A stretch of DNA of 64,000 nucleotides from Pseudomonas sp. A34-9 (GTDB lineage: Bacteria > Pseudomonadota > Gammaproteobacteria > Pseudomonadales > Pseudomonadaceae): contig NZ_CP119967.1 of NCBI RefSeq assembly GCF_029543085.1, forward strand, positions 2,444,501-2,508,500, given 5' to 3'. Shown one piece after another: positions 8,868 through 17,500 of this stretch; within the stretch, counting starts at the first letter, position 1, and every line of letters begins with the position of its first letter. The notes beneath the pieces are model-generated. The model was not told where the DNA came from, ran no database searches, and saw only the letters and a list, made by a program, of their open reading frames with translations. A program made the translations under genes and the position numbers.

Positions 8868-9890
8868 TTATGGATTCAGATGAGTCTTCAGCTCAGCTGC
8901 GGCCTGACGCACCGCCGCTTTCACTTCTGGAATCTGACTCAGCGGATTGAGCAAACCAAAGTCATGAATCATCCCGTTGTAACGCACCGAGGTCACCGCC
9001 ACGCCGGCCGCATCGAGGTGCCGCGCATAGCCTTCGCCTTCATCACGCAGTACGTCGAATTCGGCGGTCTGCACCAGTGCTGCCGGCAAGCCCTTGAGCT
9101 GTTCGACGCTGGCGTTCAGCGGCGAAGCATGGATCTGCGCACGCTCGGCGGGGTTGGTGGTGTAGTTGTCCCAGAACCACTGCATCATGCCTTTGGTGAG
9201 GAAATGGCCCTCGGCAAATTGCTGGTACGAACCGTCCTCGAACTGCGCGTTGGTCACCGGCCACATCAGCAACTGGAAGCGCAGCGCCGGGGCTCTTTGT
9301 TCCTTGGCCATCAACGCCACGACCGCCGCCATGTTGCCGCCGACGCTGTTGCCGGCCACGGCCAGGCGCTTGCCGTCGACCCCGATGTCCTTGCCGTGCT
9401 CGGCCACCCATTTCGTCGCGGCGTAGGCCTGGTTGATCGCGGTCGGGTACTGCGCTTCCGGCGACGGCGTGTAGTCGACGTAGACGGCAACTGCGCCAGA
9501 ACCCACCACCAGATCACGAATCAGGCGCTGGTGCGTCGGGTAATCGCCGAGTACCCAGCCGCCACCGTGGAAAAACATGAACACCGGCAACTCGCCTTTG
9601 ACCTTGGCCGGACGGACCACTTTCAGGTTGATGGTCTGGCCGTCGACCTTGATCGCCTTGTCGCTGACTTCAACACCGGACAAGTCCACCTTCACCGAAG
9701 CCTGCGCGCCGGTCAGCACCGCACGGGCGTCTTTCGGGCTCAGTTGCTCAAGGGGTTTGCCACCGCCGGCGGCCAGCGCGTTGAGGAAGGCTTGGGTGTT
9801 GTGTTCGACACCGCTGTTTTCGGCGGCGAATGCGTTGCCGATGGACAGGGCGAGGAGGGAAGCGGTGAGGGTTTTCTTGACGATGTTCAT
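8868..9890 (-). CDS. Secreted alpha/beta hydrolase (HSL-type esterase/lipase)
   Basis: The ATG at 9890 (340 residues) is chosen because it opens a signal peptide (MNIVKKTLTASLLALSIG, then NAFA) and has AGGAT upstream; a longer frame to 9983 lacks both. Hormone-sensitive-lipase-family motifs are visible: the oxyanion HGGGW near residue 107, the nucleophile in GNSVGGN near 180, Asp in EFDVLRDEG and His in MIHDFGL. It is probably a periplasmic or exported carboxylesterase. The LysR gene at 10052 is divergent, 161 bp away, and likely controls it. Confidence 0.88.
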   Translation of the reverse strand: MNIVKKTLTASLLALSIGNAFAAENSGVEHNTQAFLNALAAGGGKPLEQLSPKDARAVLTGAQASVKVDLSGVEVSDKAIKVDGQTINLKVVRPAKVKGELPVFMFFHGGGWVLGDYPTHQRLIRDLVVGSGAVAVYVDYTPSPEAQYPTAINQAYAATKWVAEHGKDIGVDGKRLAVAGNSVGGNMAAVVALMAKEQRAPALRFQLLMWPVTNAQFEDGSYQQFAEGHFLTKGMMQWFWDNYTTNPAERAQIHASPLNASVEQLKGLPAALVQTAEFDVLRDEGEGYARHLDAAGVAVTSVRYNGMIHDFGLLNPLSQIPEVKAAVRQAAAELKTHLNP

Positions 9891-10051
9891 GGTGGAAATC
9901 CTTTTGAATGTTTTTTGATTTATTTGCCTGGGTTGCGGGCTGCTGTGGCGCTGGGGTTCAGGCCTCAGCAACACCGTGAGCACAGATTAATGGGCTGCCG
10001 AAAAGTGAAAAAGCGGCTATAAAGCGTTTAACTGTCTACCAGAGAGTGACA

Positions 10052-10951
10052 ATGAACCCGTTCGAAGACATGCGTATTTTTTGCCAGGTCATGGACTCCG
10101 GCAGCTTCACCTCTGCGGCCGATCAGTTGGGCCTGTCCAAGCAGTTCGTCAGTCGGCGCTTGATGCAACTGGAAGAGCGTCTTGGCGTGCGGTTGTTGAA
10201 CCGCTCGACGCGGAGCCTCGACGTCACGCCGCTGGGGCAGAGTTATTACGAATCGGCGTTGCGCCTGTTGGGCGAAGTCGAACAGGTCGAGCAGGGCATC
10301 GCCGGGCAAACCGCCGAGCCGCGCGGGACGATTCGCCTGAGCGCGCCGCTGTCGTTTGCCGTGGCGCATCTGGGCTGTCTGCTGCCGCTGTTCTTGCAGC
10401 GTTATCGCGAGGTCACGGTGGAAGTGGATTTGAGTGATCGCCCGGTGGACCTGCTCGGTGAAGGCTACGATCTGGCGCTGCGCATTGGCGTGCTGGAAGA
10501 CTCGACCCTGATTGCCCGGCGCATCGCTTCGATCGAACGGGTGTACTGCGCCAGCCCGGCGTACCTCGCCGAACGCGGCACGCCGCTCAAGCCTGAAGAT
10601 CTGCTCAGCCATGATTGCCTGCCGTATGGACATGGGCGTTCGGTGCAGTGGCGGTTCAATGCGGGGCAGGGCAAGCCGCTGTTGGTCAATGTCACCGGGC
10701 GTATGCGGGTGAACAACGGCGAGTTGCTCAGGGATGCGGCGGTGCAGGGGATGGGCATTACCTATTTACCGACGTTCATTGTCGGCGCGGCGCTGAAGGA
10801 TGGCCGGCTGGTGCCGGTGCTGGATGATTTGCGCCCGGAGCCGCTGACGCTCTCGGCGGTGTATCCGCAGCATCGTCAGGCTTCAAGGCCGGTGCAGGCG
10901 CTGGTTGAATTCCTGCGTGAACGGCTGAACCAGAGCAACGTCGCTCTCTGA
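10052..10951 (+). CDS. LysR-family transcriptional regulator
   Basis: The 299-residue protein has an N-terminal winged helix-turn-helix (MRIFCQVMDSGSFTSAAD, then LGLSKQFVSRRLMQLEERLG) and the usual effector domain beginning GTIRLSAPLSFAVAHLG. The ATG at 10052 follows AGAGAG by the normal spacing; a GTG two codons earlier is possible. LysR proteins commonly regulate the divergently transcribed neighbour, here the esterase. The inducer is unknown. Confidence 0.93.
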   Translation: MNPFEDMRIFCQVMDSGSFTSAADQLGLSKQFVSRRLMQLEERLGVRLLNRSTRSLDVTPLGQSYYESALRLLGEVEQVEQGIAGQTAEPRGTIRLSAPLSFAVAHLGCLLPLFLQRYREVTVEVDLSDRPVDLLGEGYDLALRIGVLEDSTLIARRIASIERVYCASPAYLAERGTPLKPEDLLSHDCLPYGHGRSVQWRFNAGQGKPLLVNVTGRMRVNNGELLRDAAVQGMGITYLPTFIVGAALKDGRLVPVLDDLRPEPLTLSAVYPQHRQASRPVQALVEFLRERLNQSNVAL

Positions 10952-10978
10952 GTGGATCTTTCAAACACTGCAAAACCC

Positions 10979-11067
10979 TGTGGGAGCGAGCCTGCTCGCG
11001 AAAGCGGACGGTCAGTCAAAACATCATTGGCTGACCCACAGCATTCGCGAGCAGGCTCGCTCCCACA
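10979..11067. repeat. REP hairpin (GGGAGCGAGCCTGCTCGCG type)
   Basis: TGTGGGAGCGAGCCTGCTCG at the left pairs with CGAGCAGGCTCGCTCCCACA at the right, with a loop containing GGTCAGTC/GGCTGACC. It is a standard fluorescens-group REP pair, downstream of the LysR gene. Confidence 0.85.
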
Positions 11068-11112
11068 TTGGGTTCATGGTTGTCTGCGGAATTTGTGCAC
11101 ACTGCATAACCC

Positions 11113-11201
11113 TGTGGGAGCTGGCTTGCCAGCGATAGCGGTGTGTCAGGCAATACAAGGTTGCCTGATCCGGCCTCATCGCTGGCAAGCCAGCTCCCAC
11201 A
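11113..11201. repeat. REP hairpin (GGGAGCTGGCTTGCCAGCG type)
   Basis: TGTGGGAGCTGGCTTGCCAG at the left is answered by CTGGCAAGCCAGCTCCCACA at the right. It lies 22 bp beyond the stop of the glycine-rich protein gene, where it may also stabilise or terminate that transcript. Confidence 0.85.
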
Positions 11202-11223
11202 GGTTTTGTGGCGTTTCTGAAAA

Positions 11224-11847
11224 TCAGTTGGCGCGCTTGTCATCGCCCGGCTCGCCGCCGACATGCACACCACGATCATCGCCGACTTCGCCCGCAGCAT
11301 GCACGCCACGATCATCACCGACTTCACCGGCACGGTGGACTCCGTGGTCATCACCTACTTCGCCCGCACGGTGGACCCCGTGGTCATCACCGACTTCACC
11401 CGCGCGGTGGACGCCATGGTCATCTCCCGCTTCGGCGTGCGTGCCGTTGCGGCCGGATGAGGCGCTGTCGCCCGAGTGTCCCGAGCCGTGGTCGCTGCCG
11501 CTGTGGCCACTGTTGCCGCCGCCACCGCTGCCACTATTGCCGCCGCCCCCATGACTGCCGCCGCCACCGCTTCCGCCGCCATTACCACCGCCCCCGCTAC
11601 CACCACCGCTCCCACCGCCATTGCCGCCATGACCACCACCGCCACTTCCACTTCCTCCGCCACCACCACTTCCGCCGCCGCCGCCCCCACCGCCGCCTCC
11701 GCTACCGCCACCACTGCCTCCACCACCACTCCCACCATCCTTGGCATGAGCACTGGATACCCCGGACACACTGTCCGGAATCAGCACCGTAGACGCCGAC
11801 AGAACTGCGCCGATGGCCATTGCGAGCACGAGCTTTTTAATGTGCAT
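11224..11847 (-). CDS. Secreted glycine-rich protein with Asp/His tandem repeats
   Basis: The product is 207 residues. The ATG at 11847 has GGAGAA upstream and opens a signal peptide (MHIKKLVLAMAIGAVLSAS, cleavage likely after SAHA). Residues about 35-125 are almost pure Gly/Ser. The tail holds five tandem 12-residue units of the form GDDHGVHRAGEV (DNA 11248-11427), rich in Asp and His, which could bind metal. It sits 74 bp behind gspF, probably in the same transcript, so it may be cargo or a surface partner of this secretion system. No known family is recognised. Confidence 0.75.
   Translation of the reverse strand: MHIKKLVLAMAIGAVLSASTVLIPDSVSGVSSAHAKDGGSGGGGSGGGSGGGGGGGGGGSGGGGGSGSGGGGHGGNGGGSGGGSGGGGNGGGSGGGGSHGGGGNSGSGGGGNSGHSGSDHGSGHSGDSASSGRNGTHAEAGDDHGVHRAGEVGDDHGVHRAGEVGDDHGVHRAGEVGDDRGVHAAGEVGDDRGVHVGGEPGDDKRAN
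11248..11427 (-). repeat. Five in-frame 36-bp tandem repeats
   Basis: A 36-bp unit encoding GDDHGVHRAGEV occurs five times: three identical at the protein level, two with HRA to AA or VG changes and H to R. Being in phase with the gene, copy number could vary without breaking the frame. Confidence 0.85.
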
Positions 11848-11921
11848 ATCGTTCTCCGTCTTTGTGGTTTTGTTGGGAACGTAAAAGTGCATTGTTGCAG
11901 GGACCGGACCCGTTCCCGGAG

Positions 11922-13109
11922 TCAGTGAATACTTGAAGCCAGTTCGAAAATCGGGATGTACATCAGGATCACGATGACCCCGATGAGCAGGCCGATGAAG
12001 GTCATCAGCAGCGGTTCGAACAGCTTCACGAACCACTCCAGCCAGCGGCTGATTTCCTCGTCGTAGAAGTCGGCGCTGCGTTCCATCATCTGCCCGAGGT
12101 TGCCGGACTGCTCGCCCGCGCGCAGCAGGCGCAGGGACACCGGTGTCACCAGGTGATTGAGTTCCAGCGCGGTAGACAATGACTGCCCCTCGCGCACCCG
12201 CTCGCAAGCCTGATCCAGGCGCACCCGCGATGCCACGGTGAGCAAGCCACGGACCATGGCCATGGCGGTCACCAGTGGAATCCCGCCTTGCAGCAGAATC
12301 CCCAGCGAGCGGTAGAACCGCGCCAGTTCATACATGAAAATCCGCTGATGCACGGCCGGCAATTTCTCCACCAGCCGATCCAGCCCACGGCGAAACGCCG
12401 GTTGTTTTTGCAGCACGGCGAGGGCGATGACAATGGCCGCCAGCGCACCGAAGAATTCAGCCTGATGCGCATGCAAGAACATGCCGCTGCTCATCAACAC
12501 CTGCGACAGCCACGGCAGGTTATTCCCCAGCCCTTCGAACACCAGGCTGAAGCGCGGCACCACATAACCCATCAAGAACAGCACCACGCCACCGCCGACC
12601 ACCAGCAACAGCACCGGGTAAATCGAGGCGCTGATGATCTTCTGTCGCACTTCGTCCATGCGCTGGCGATAACTCACGTAGCGGCCCAGCGCATCGCCGA
12701 CCGCGCCGGTCTTCTCGCTGGACTGTACCAGCGCCACGTAAAGCGGCGGGAAAACCGCCGACAACTGGCCCAACGCCTGCGAGAACGATTTGCCCTCGTA
12801 CAGCAGGCGCACCAGCTCACTCAAGGTTTTGCGGGCAGCGGGGGCGGATTCTTTTTCGGCGAGGCTTTCCAGCGCATCGATCAACGGTAGGCCGGCATTC
12901 AGCAGGGTGGTCAGCTCCTGGCTGAACAACACCAGATTGAAGGTCTCGCGCTGACGCAGTTTCAGCGAGCGCCAGTGCTTGTCGGCGTGCAGGCTGAGCA
13001 CACGCAAACCCTGATCCTCGGCGATCCGCCGCGCCTCGCTGTCGCCCGGCGCTTCCACGCTCAACGACACCACACCCGTCTTGCCGACTGCCTTCAAATG
13101 AAATCGCAT
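11922..13109 (-). CDS. gspF: Type II secretion system inner-membrane protein GspF
   Basis: The 395-residue protein has two repeated T2SSF domains (FSQELTTLLNAGLPLIDALE near residue 65 and ARFYRSLGILLQGGIPLVTA near 265) and three hydrophobic segments, the last near the C-terminus. The length fits GspF/PilC. It is the inner-membrane platform that couples the GspE ATPase to pseudopilus assembly. It follows gspG by 14 bp. Its partner gspE lies 15 kb away on the other strand, so this secretion system is encoded in two blocks. Confidence 0.93.
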   Translation of the reverse strand: MRFHLKAVGKTGVVSLSVEAPGDSEARRIAEDQGLRVLSLHADKHWRSLKLRQRETFNLVLFSQELTTLLNAGLPLIDALESLAEKESAPAARKTLSELVRLLYEGKSFSQALGQLSAVFPPLYVALVQSSEKTGAVGDALGRYVSYRQRMDEVRQKIISASIYPVLLLVVGGGVVLFLMGYVVPRFSLVFEGLGNNLPWLSQVLMSSGMFLHAHQAEFFGALAAIVIALAVLQKQPAFRRGLDRLVEKLPAVHQRIFMYELARFYRSLGILLQGGIPLVTAMAMVRGLLTVASRVRLDQACERVREGQSLSTALELNHLVTPVSLRLLRAGEQSGNLGQMMERSADFYDEEISRWLEWFVKLFEPLLMTFIGLLIGVIVILMYIPIFELASSIH

Positions 13110-13123
13110 GGGCCGTGCTCCGC

Positions 13124-13552
13124 TTACTGCCAGTTGGTCACTTCGGCGTTTTCACCTTCGCCGCCGGGCTGGCCGTCCTTGCCCATCGACAGCAAGTCGT
13201 ACTCGCTGTTTTCGCCGGGATAGCGGTAGGTGTAATTGCGTCCCCACGGATCCTGCGGCAGTTTTTTCTGCAAGTACGGACCGGTCCATTTCGCCTCGTC
13301 GCTCGGCGCGGTGACCAAGGCCTGCAAGCCCTGTTCGGTGGACGGGTAGTGACCGACCTCCAGTCGATAGATGTCCAGTGCCTTGCTCAACCCTTCGATC
13401 TGCGCCTTGGCCACTTTTACTTCCGAGCGACCGAGTTGGGCGAAGTATTTCGGCGCGACGATCCCGGCCAACAGGCCGAGCACCACCAGCACCACGAGCA
13501 ATTCGAGCAGGGTGAAACCGCGTTGGTCACGCGGACGAAATTGCAGCTTCAT
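13124..13552 (-). CDS. gspG: Type II secretion system major pseudopilin GspG
   Basis: The 142-residue protein starts at ATG 13552. A class III leader ends RDQRG, followed by FTLLELLVVLVVLGLLAGI, with the Glu5 needed for pseudopilus assembly. The C-terminal part holds the GspG hallmarks: LDIYRLEVGHYPSTEQGLQA, the DPWGRNYTYRYPG loop and YDLLSMGKDGQPGG. It needs a prepilin peptidase, which is not in the window. Three minor pseudopilins are encoded at 32877-34244. Confidence 0.95.
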   Translation of the reverse strand: MKLQFRPRDQRGFTLLELLVVLVVLGLLAGIVAPKYFAQLGRSEVKVAKAQIEGLSKALDIYRLEVGHYPSTEQGLQALVTAPSDEAKWTGPYLQKKLPQDPWGRNYTYRYPGENSEYDLLSMGKDGQPGGEGENAEVTNWQ

Positions 13553-13671
13553 GATGACCTCCCGTGAGTGGCAGCCGTGTCGCGTGAAGGACTTATGCAA
13601 TTGCCATGCTCAGCCCCCACTCAAAAACATCAACTTGGCTGAAGCCCTTGTAATACGGGCTTTTCAACAGT

Positions 13672-13687
13672 CGGCACAGTGCTTGCG
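13672..13687 (+). promoter_or_regulatory. Possible sigma54 promoter before the lytic transglycosylase gene
   Basis: CGGCAC-AGTGC-TTGCG has the -24/-12 spacing of a sigma54 promoter, with one mismatch in TGGCAC. The nearest operator-like dyad lies downstream (13711), which is unusual, so this call is tentative. Confidence 0.4.
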
Positions 13688-13710
13688 TATGGCTCAAACG
13701 TGATCGGCCA

Positions 13711-13728
13711 TTGGGGCATTTCCCCCAA
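13711..13728. promoter_or_regulatory. G/C-box dyad in the gspG / transglycosylase divergent region
   Basis: TTGGGG-CATTTC-CCCCAA is a perfect inverted repeat with 6-bp arms and a 6-bp spacer. It belongs to the set of GGGG/CCCC dyads found before mnxG, the receiver-gspE operon, mcoA and the curlin operon. It is placed to serve either divergent gene. Confidence 0.5.
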
Positions 13729-13758
13729 TTTATCGGGGTCGATCCGGGGAGGCCCGAC

Positions 13759-14367
13759 ATGAAATTTCTCGCCAGCGGATTGCTCGGTTGTGTGCTGTTC
13801 AGCGGTGCCGTGCAGGCCGACGTATTTATCTCGGTGGACGCCAAGGGCAGTTACGTCCTGTCCAACGTTCACCGACCCGGACGCACGTACGAACGGGTGA
13901 TCCACGAGGCTGAATTGCCTGTGGCCAGCCTCGACCAACAGCCGCAAATGATCGCCAACCAGCCCTACGCGGAACTGGTGTCGGCGGCAGCCAAAGTCAA
14001 TCAATTGCCCGAAGCGCTGTTGCACGCGGTGATCAACGCCGAATCCCACTACAACCCCGGCGCAACCTCAGCCAAAGGCGCGGGCGGGCTCATGCAGTTG
14101 ATGCCCGACACCGCACGCGAACTGGGTGTAACGGACGTCTACGACCCCAAGGCCAACATCCAGGGCGGGGCCAAATACCTCAAGCGCCTGATGACCCTGT
14201 TTGACAACGACATTGCCCTCGCGGTGGCGGCTTACAACGCCGGGCCAGACGCCGTGCTCAGCCGTGGCCGGGTGATTCCGCCGTTCGCTGAAACCCAGCG
14301 TTATGTGCCGAATGTATTGCGTCAGTACCGGCGTTTGCAGGGGCTGGCGATGGATGCGCCGCTGTGA
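13759..14367 (+). CDS. Lytic transglycosylase (SLT domain)
   Basis: The 202-residue protein starts at ATG 13759 behind GGGGAGG and has a signal peptide (MKFLASGLLGCVLFSGAVQA). A short N-terminal domain precedes an SLT domain at about residues 80-190. The catalytic Glu is in VINAESHYNPGA; SAKGAGGLMQLMPDTARELG and AVAAYNAGPDAV are the family motifs. Such enzymes open peptidoglycan for envelope-spanning machines, and its place beside gspG supports that role here. It is divergent from gspG-gspF and 200 bp upstream of the large oxidase gene. Confidence 0.9.
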   Translation: MKFLASGLLGCVLFSGAVQADVFISVDAKGSYVLSNVHRPGRTYERVIHEAELPVASLDQQPQMIANQPYAELVSAAAKVNQLPEALLHAVINAESHYNPGATSAKGAGGLMQLMPDTARELGVTDVYDPKANIQGGAKYLKRLMTLFDNDIALAVAAYNAGPDAVLSRGRVIPPFAETQRYVPNVLRQYRRLQGLAMDAPL

Positions 14368-14380
14368 CCCCAACCCGGTT

Positions 14381-14447
14381 TTCCCCACTTTCGGGGCAAA
14401 CCGATGAGGCCCGAAATGTGGGGGAAACGGGTGGGGAATATCCCCCG
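14381..14447. promoter_or_regulatory. Cluster of G/C-box dyads upstream of the large oxidase gene
   Basis: Three boxes are visible: TTCCCC-ACTTTC-GGGGCA (14381-14398), a half box GTGGGGGAAA (14418-14427) and GTGGGG-AATATC-CCCC (14431-14446). They lie 50-115 bp upstream of the -24 element at 14498, the usual distance for a sigma54 activator. They are inferred sites for the regulator at 51579. Confidence 0.6.
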
Positions 14448-14496
14448 GATTCTCAAGTCGTTGCGGTAACTGACTGAACGGTAATGGATTTTTTTG

Positions 14497-14512
14497 TGGC
14501 ACAGGGATTGCT
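14497..14512 (+). promoter_or_regulatory. Sigma54 (-24/-12) promoter of the large oxidase gene
   Basis: TGGCAC-AGGGA-TTGCT matches the sigma54 consensus TGGCAC-N5-TTGCW at every conserved base. It ends 55 bp before the chosen start codon at 14568. Confidence 0.85.
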
Positions 14513-14567
14513 CCGAGGCATTTGTCGAGAAGTGTTCCCAAGAGCACCTACTACGAGGTTACTGATC

Positions 14568-17500
14568 ATGGTTGGCATTCATCACGCTCCGTCTCTGTTG
14601 AACTGGCTGCTGATTCTGGCCTCGATGCTCAGCGTCGAGCTGGCCGGTGCGGCCGTACGTTGCGAGCGCAACCTGGTGGCCAACGTCGTCGCCTTCGATC
14701 AACCGCTGATGTTCAACCGCCTCGGTGCGCAGAACATCAACGGCATGATGTTCGCCCTGCGCCGCGATGTGGTCGATGAACATGAGCAGTCGCTGGCTTA
14801 CGGTGGCGCTGCGGTGCCGGGCAAAGTTTCGCTGCGTCCGGACAAGCGTCCACGGCCGTTGGTACTGCGGGTCGCCGCCGGGGATTGCCTGACGATCAAT
14901 CTGCAAAACCTGCTCGACTATCAGGCCAACCCGAACAAGCATTTTGAGAACGAGGGCGAAGAGGAGGGCGCCGAGAACGCCAACGGCGCCGAAGACTTCA
15001 AAGTCGATGAGCAAGTCGCTGACCGTCATGTCGGTTTCCAGGTCAACGGCCTGCAAGCGGTGAACAGCATTGATGACATCTCTTCATTCACCGGGCGTAA
15101 CGCCAACAGCCTGGTGCCACCGGGCGCGAGCCGCTCCTACACCTTGTACGCCGAGCGTGAAGGCGCGTTTGCCGTCAGCAGCCGTGGCGCAACGTTCGGT
15201 GGCGAGGGCGCGGCCGGCAACGTTGCCAATGGCTTGTTCGGTCAGGTCGTCGTGCTGCCCAAGGGCGCTCGCACCTATCGCAACACCCTCACCGAAGAAG
15301 AAATGCGCCTTGCCACCACGGGCCGCGCGCCCACCGGCCAACCGATCGTCGACTACCAGGCGCGCTACCCGCAACGCGAACCGTGGTTGCGCGAAGGCAA
15401 GGCCGGTACGCCGATCATCGGCATGGTCGACGGTAATGAAATCATTTCCAGCGAAAGCGATGCGATTGTCATGGGCAGCAACGCCGACGGCAGTTTCCCG
15501 TCCAGTACCTATCCGCTGGAATCGATGGGCAAACGCAACCCGGCGATCCCCAACCGGTTGGAACCGTTCCGTGATTTTGCCTCGCAGTTCCAGGACGAAA
15601 CCGCCGCCACCCAAGCGTTCCCCGCGTACTGGGCCGATCCGGTGATGGCCCATGTGCTGGAGCCGACCCGCGACTCGTTCATGATCAACTACGGCTCCGG
15701 CGGCATGGGCGCCGAAGTGGTCGCCAACCGCTTGGGCGTGGGGCCGATGCACGATTGCCTGTCGTGCGCCTATGAAGAATTCTTCCTCAGCTCGCACACC
15801 GTCGGCGATGTGGCGATGCTGGTGGATGTGCCGGCCAATACCGGGCTTGAGAACATCGCCCCGGGCCAGACCCCACGCGCCGATCAGATCGGTGTGAAAG
15901 CCACCATGGCCCTGTATCCATCGGAGCCGTCGAACGTCAACCACAGCTACATCGGTGACTTCGTCAAATTCCGCAATACCCACAATGGCCACGAGCAGCA
16001 CATCTTCCACCTGCACGGCCATCAGTGGCTGTTCAACCCCAACGACGACAACTCCGATTACGTCGACGCCCAAGGCATCGGTCCGGGCGCCGGTTACACC
16101 TATGAAATCGCCAACGGTGGTTCGGGCAACCGCAACCGCGTGGCCGGTGATGCGATCTATCACTGTCATTTCTATCCACACTTCGCCCAGGGCATGTGGG
16201 CCATGTGGCGGGTGCACGATGTGTTCGAAGAAGGCACTCGCCTCGATGTTTCGCAGCAGGGCGCCGACGGCTATCACAGCGAACCGTTTGCCCTGCGCAG
16301 CGGCAAACCGGCGGCCGGGGCAAGGGCCTTGCCCGATGGTGAAATCGTCGCCGGTACACCGATTCCGGCCATTGTTCCGCTGCCGGGCAAAGCCATGGCG
16401 CCGATGCCCGGCAAAGTGGTGGTGGTGCCGAAAATCGGTGAAACACTGGTCGCCGGCCATGATGACGACGAGGATGAAGAAGAGGGCGATGACGATGGCG
16501 AGCACCATGGCGGCAACGCGGGTGGTCAAGCCATCGGCTCACTGGCGCTGGTCGATCGCAGCGAAGCCAATCGCAATTCCGACGGCAGTCTGAAAAACCC
16601 TGGCTATCCGTTCTGGATCGGTGGCATGGAAAGTTCGGTCGGCCAGCGTCCACCAACGCCGCCACTGGACATGCTCGACGCGGCCACCGCGCAATCGCTC
16701 AAGGCCAGCGGCAAAGCGCTGTGGGCCAATCTCGACCCGGCACAGTCCGGCGGTTGGGATGGCGGCTTGCAGCGGCACGCACTGGATGGCGTCGCGGCCG
16801 GTGGCGAAGCGCACACCGTGACCACCTCGCTGGACTTCTCCAAGGCAGTCACCCGCGCCAAACCGATTTACCTGCCGGAAGAAGGCACCGAAGTCGAACA
16901 GGCGGCGATGGCCTTCCACGCGAAAAAAGATCACCCAAGCTACGCCTTGCTGCCCGGCAATCAAGTGGTGGCCAAGGCGTTTCGCACCAACGGTGCCTTG
17001 CCGATGGCCGGCGCACCCTATTACGAACCGTGCATGGACGACCGCCAGAAACGCCTGACCAGCAGCGCTGGCAGTGGCGAATTCAACAGCGGTGAACGCA
17101 TCGACGGCATGTCCTTTGTCGGCGCCTCGAGCTTCACTGCTGACCGCCCGCGAATCTACAAAGCCGCCAACATCCAGTTTGATGCGGTGTACAACAAAGT
17201 CGGTTATCACTTCCCGCAGGCGCGCATTCTGGCGCTGTGGGAAGACGCCTGGCCGGTGATCACCAAGCAGCGTCCGCCAGAGCCGCTGGTGATGCGCATG
17301 AACACTTTCGATTGCGTGCAATACCAGCAAACCAACCTGGTGCCGGCCACCTACGAGATGGACGACTATCAAGTGCGCACGCCGACCGATGTGATCGGCC
17401 AGCACATTCACTTGCCGAAGTGGGATCTGACTTCGGCAGACGGCTCGTCCAACGGCTGGAACTACGAGGACGGCGTGCTCTCGCCCGGTGCCGTGCAGGA

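Noticed and set aside
7731..10022. A 763-codon plus-strand open frame across mscS and the esterase gene
   Set aside because: It runs through two real minus-strand genes and a REP hairpin; its composition is that of a reversed coding strand.
14484..14567. Longer N-terminus for the giant oxidase from ATG 14484
   Set aside because: That start lies upstream of the sigma54 promoter and would place the signal peptide about 28 residues inside the protein.
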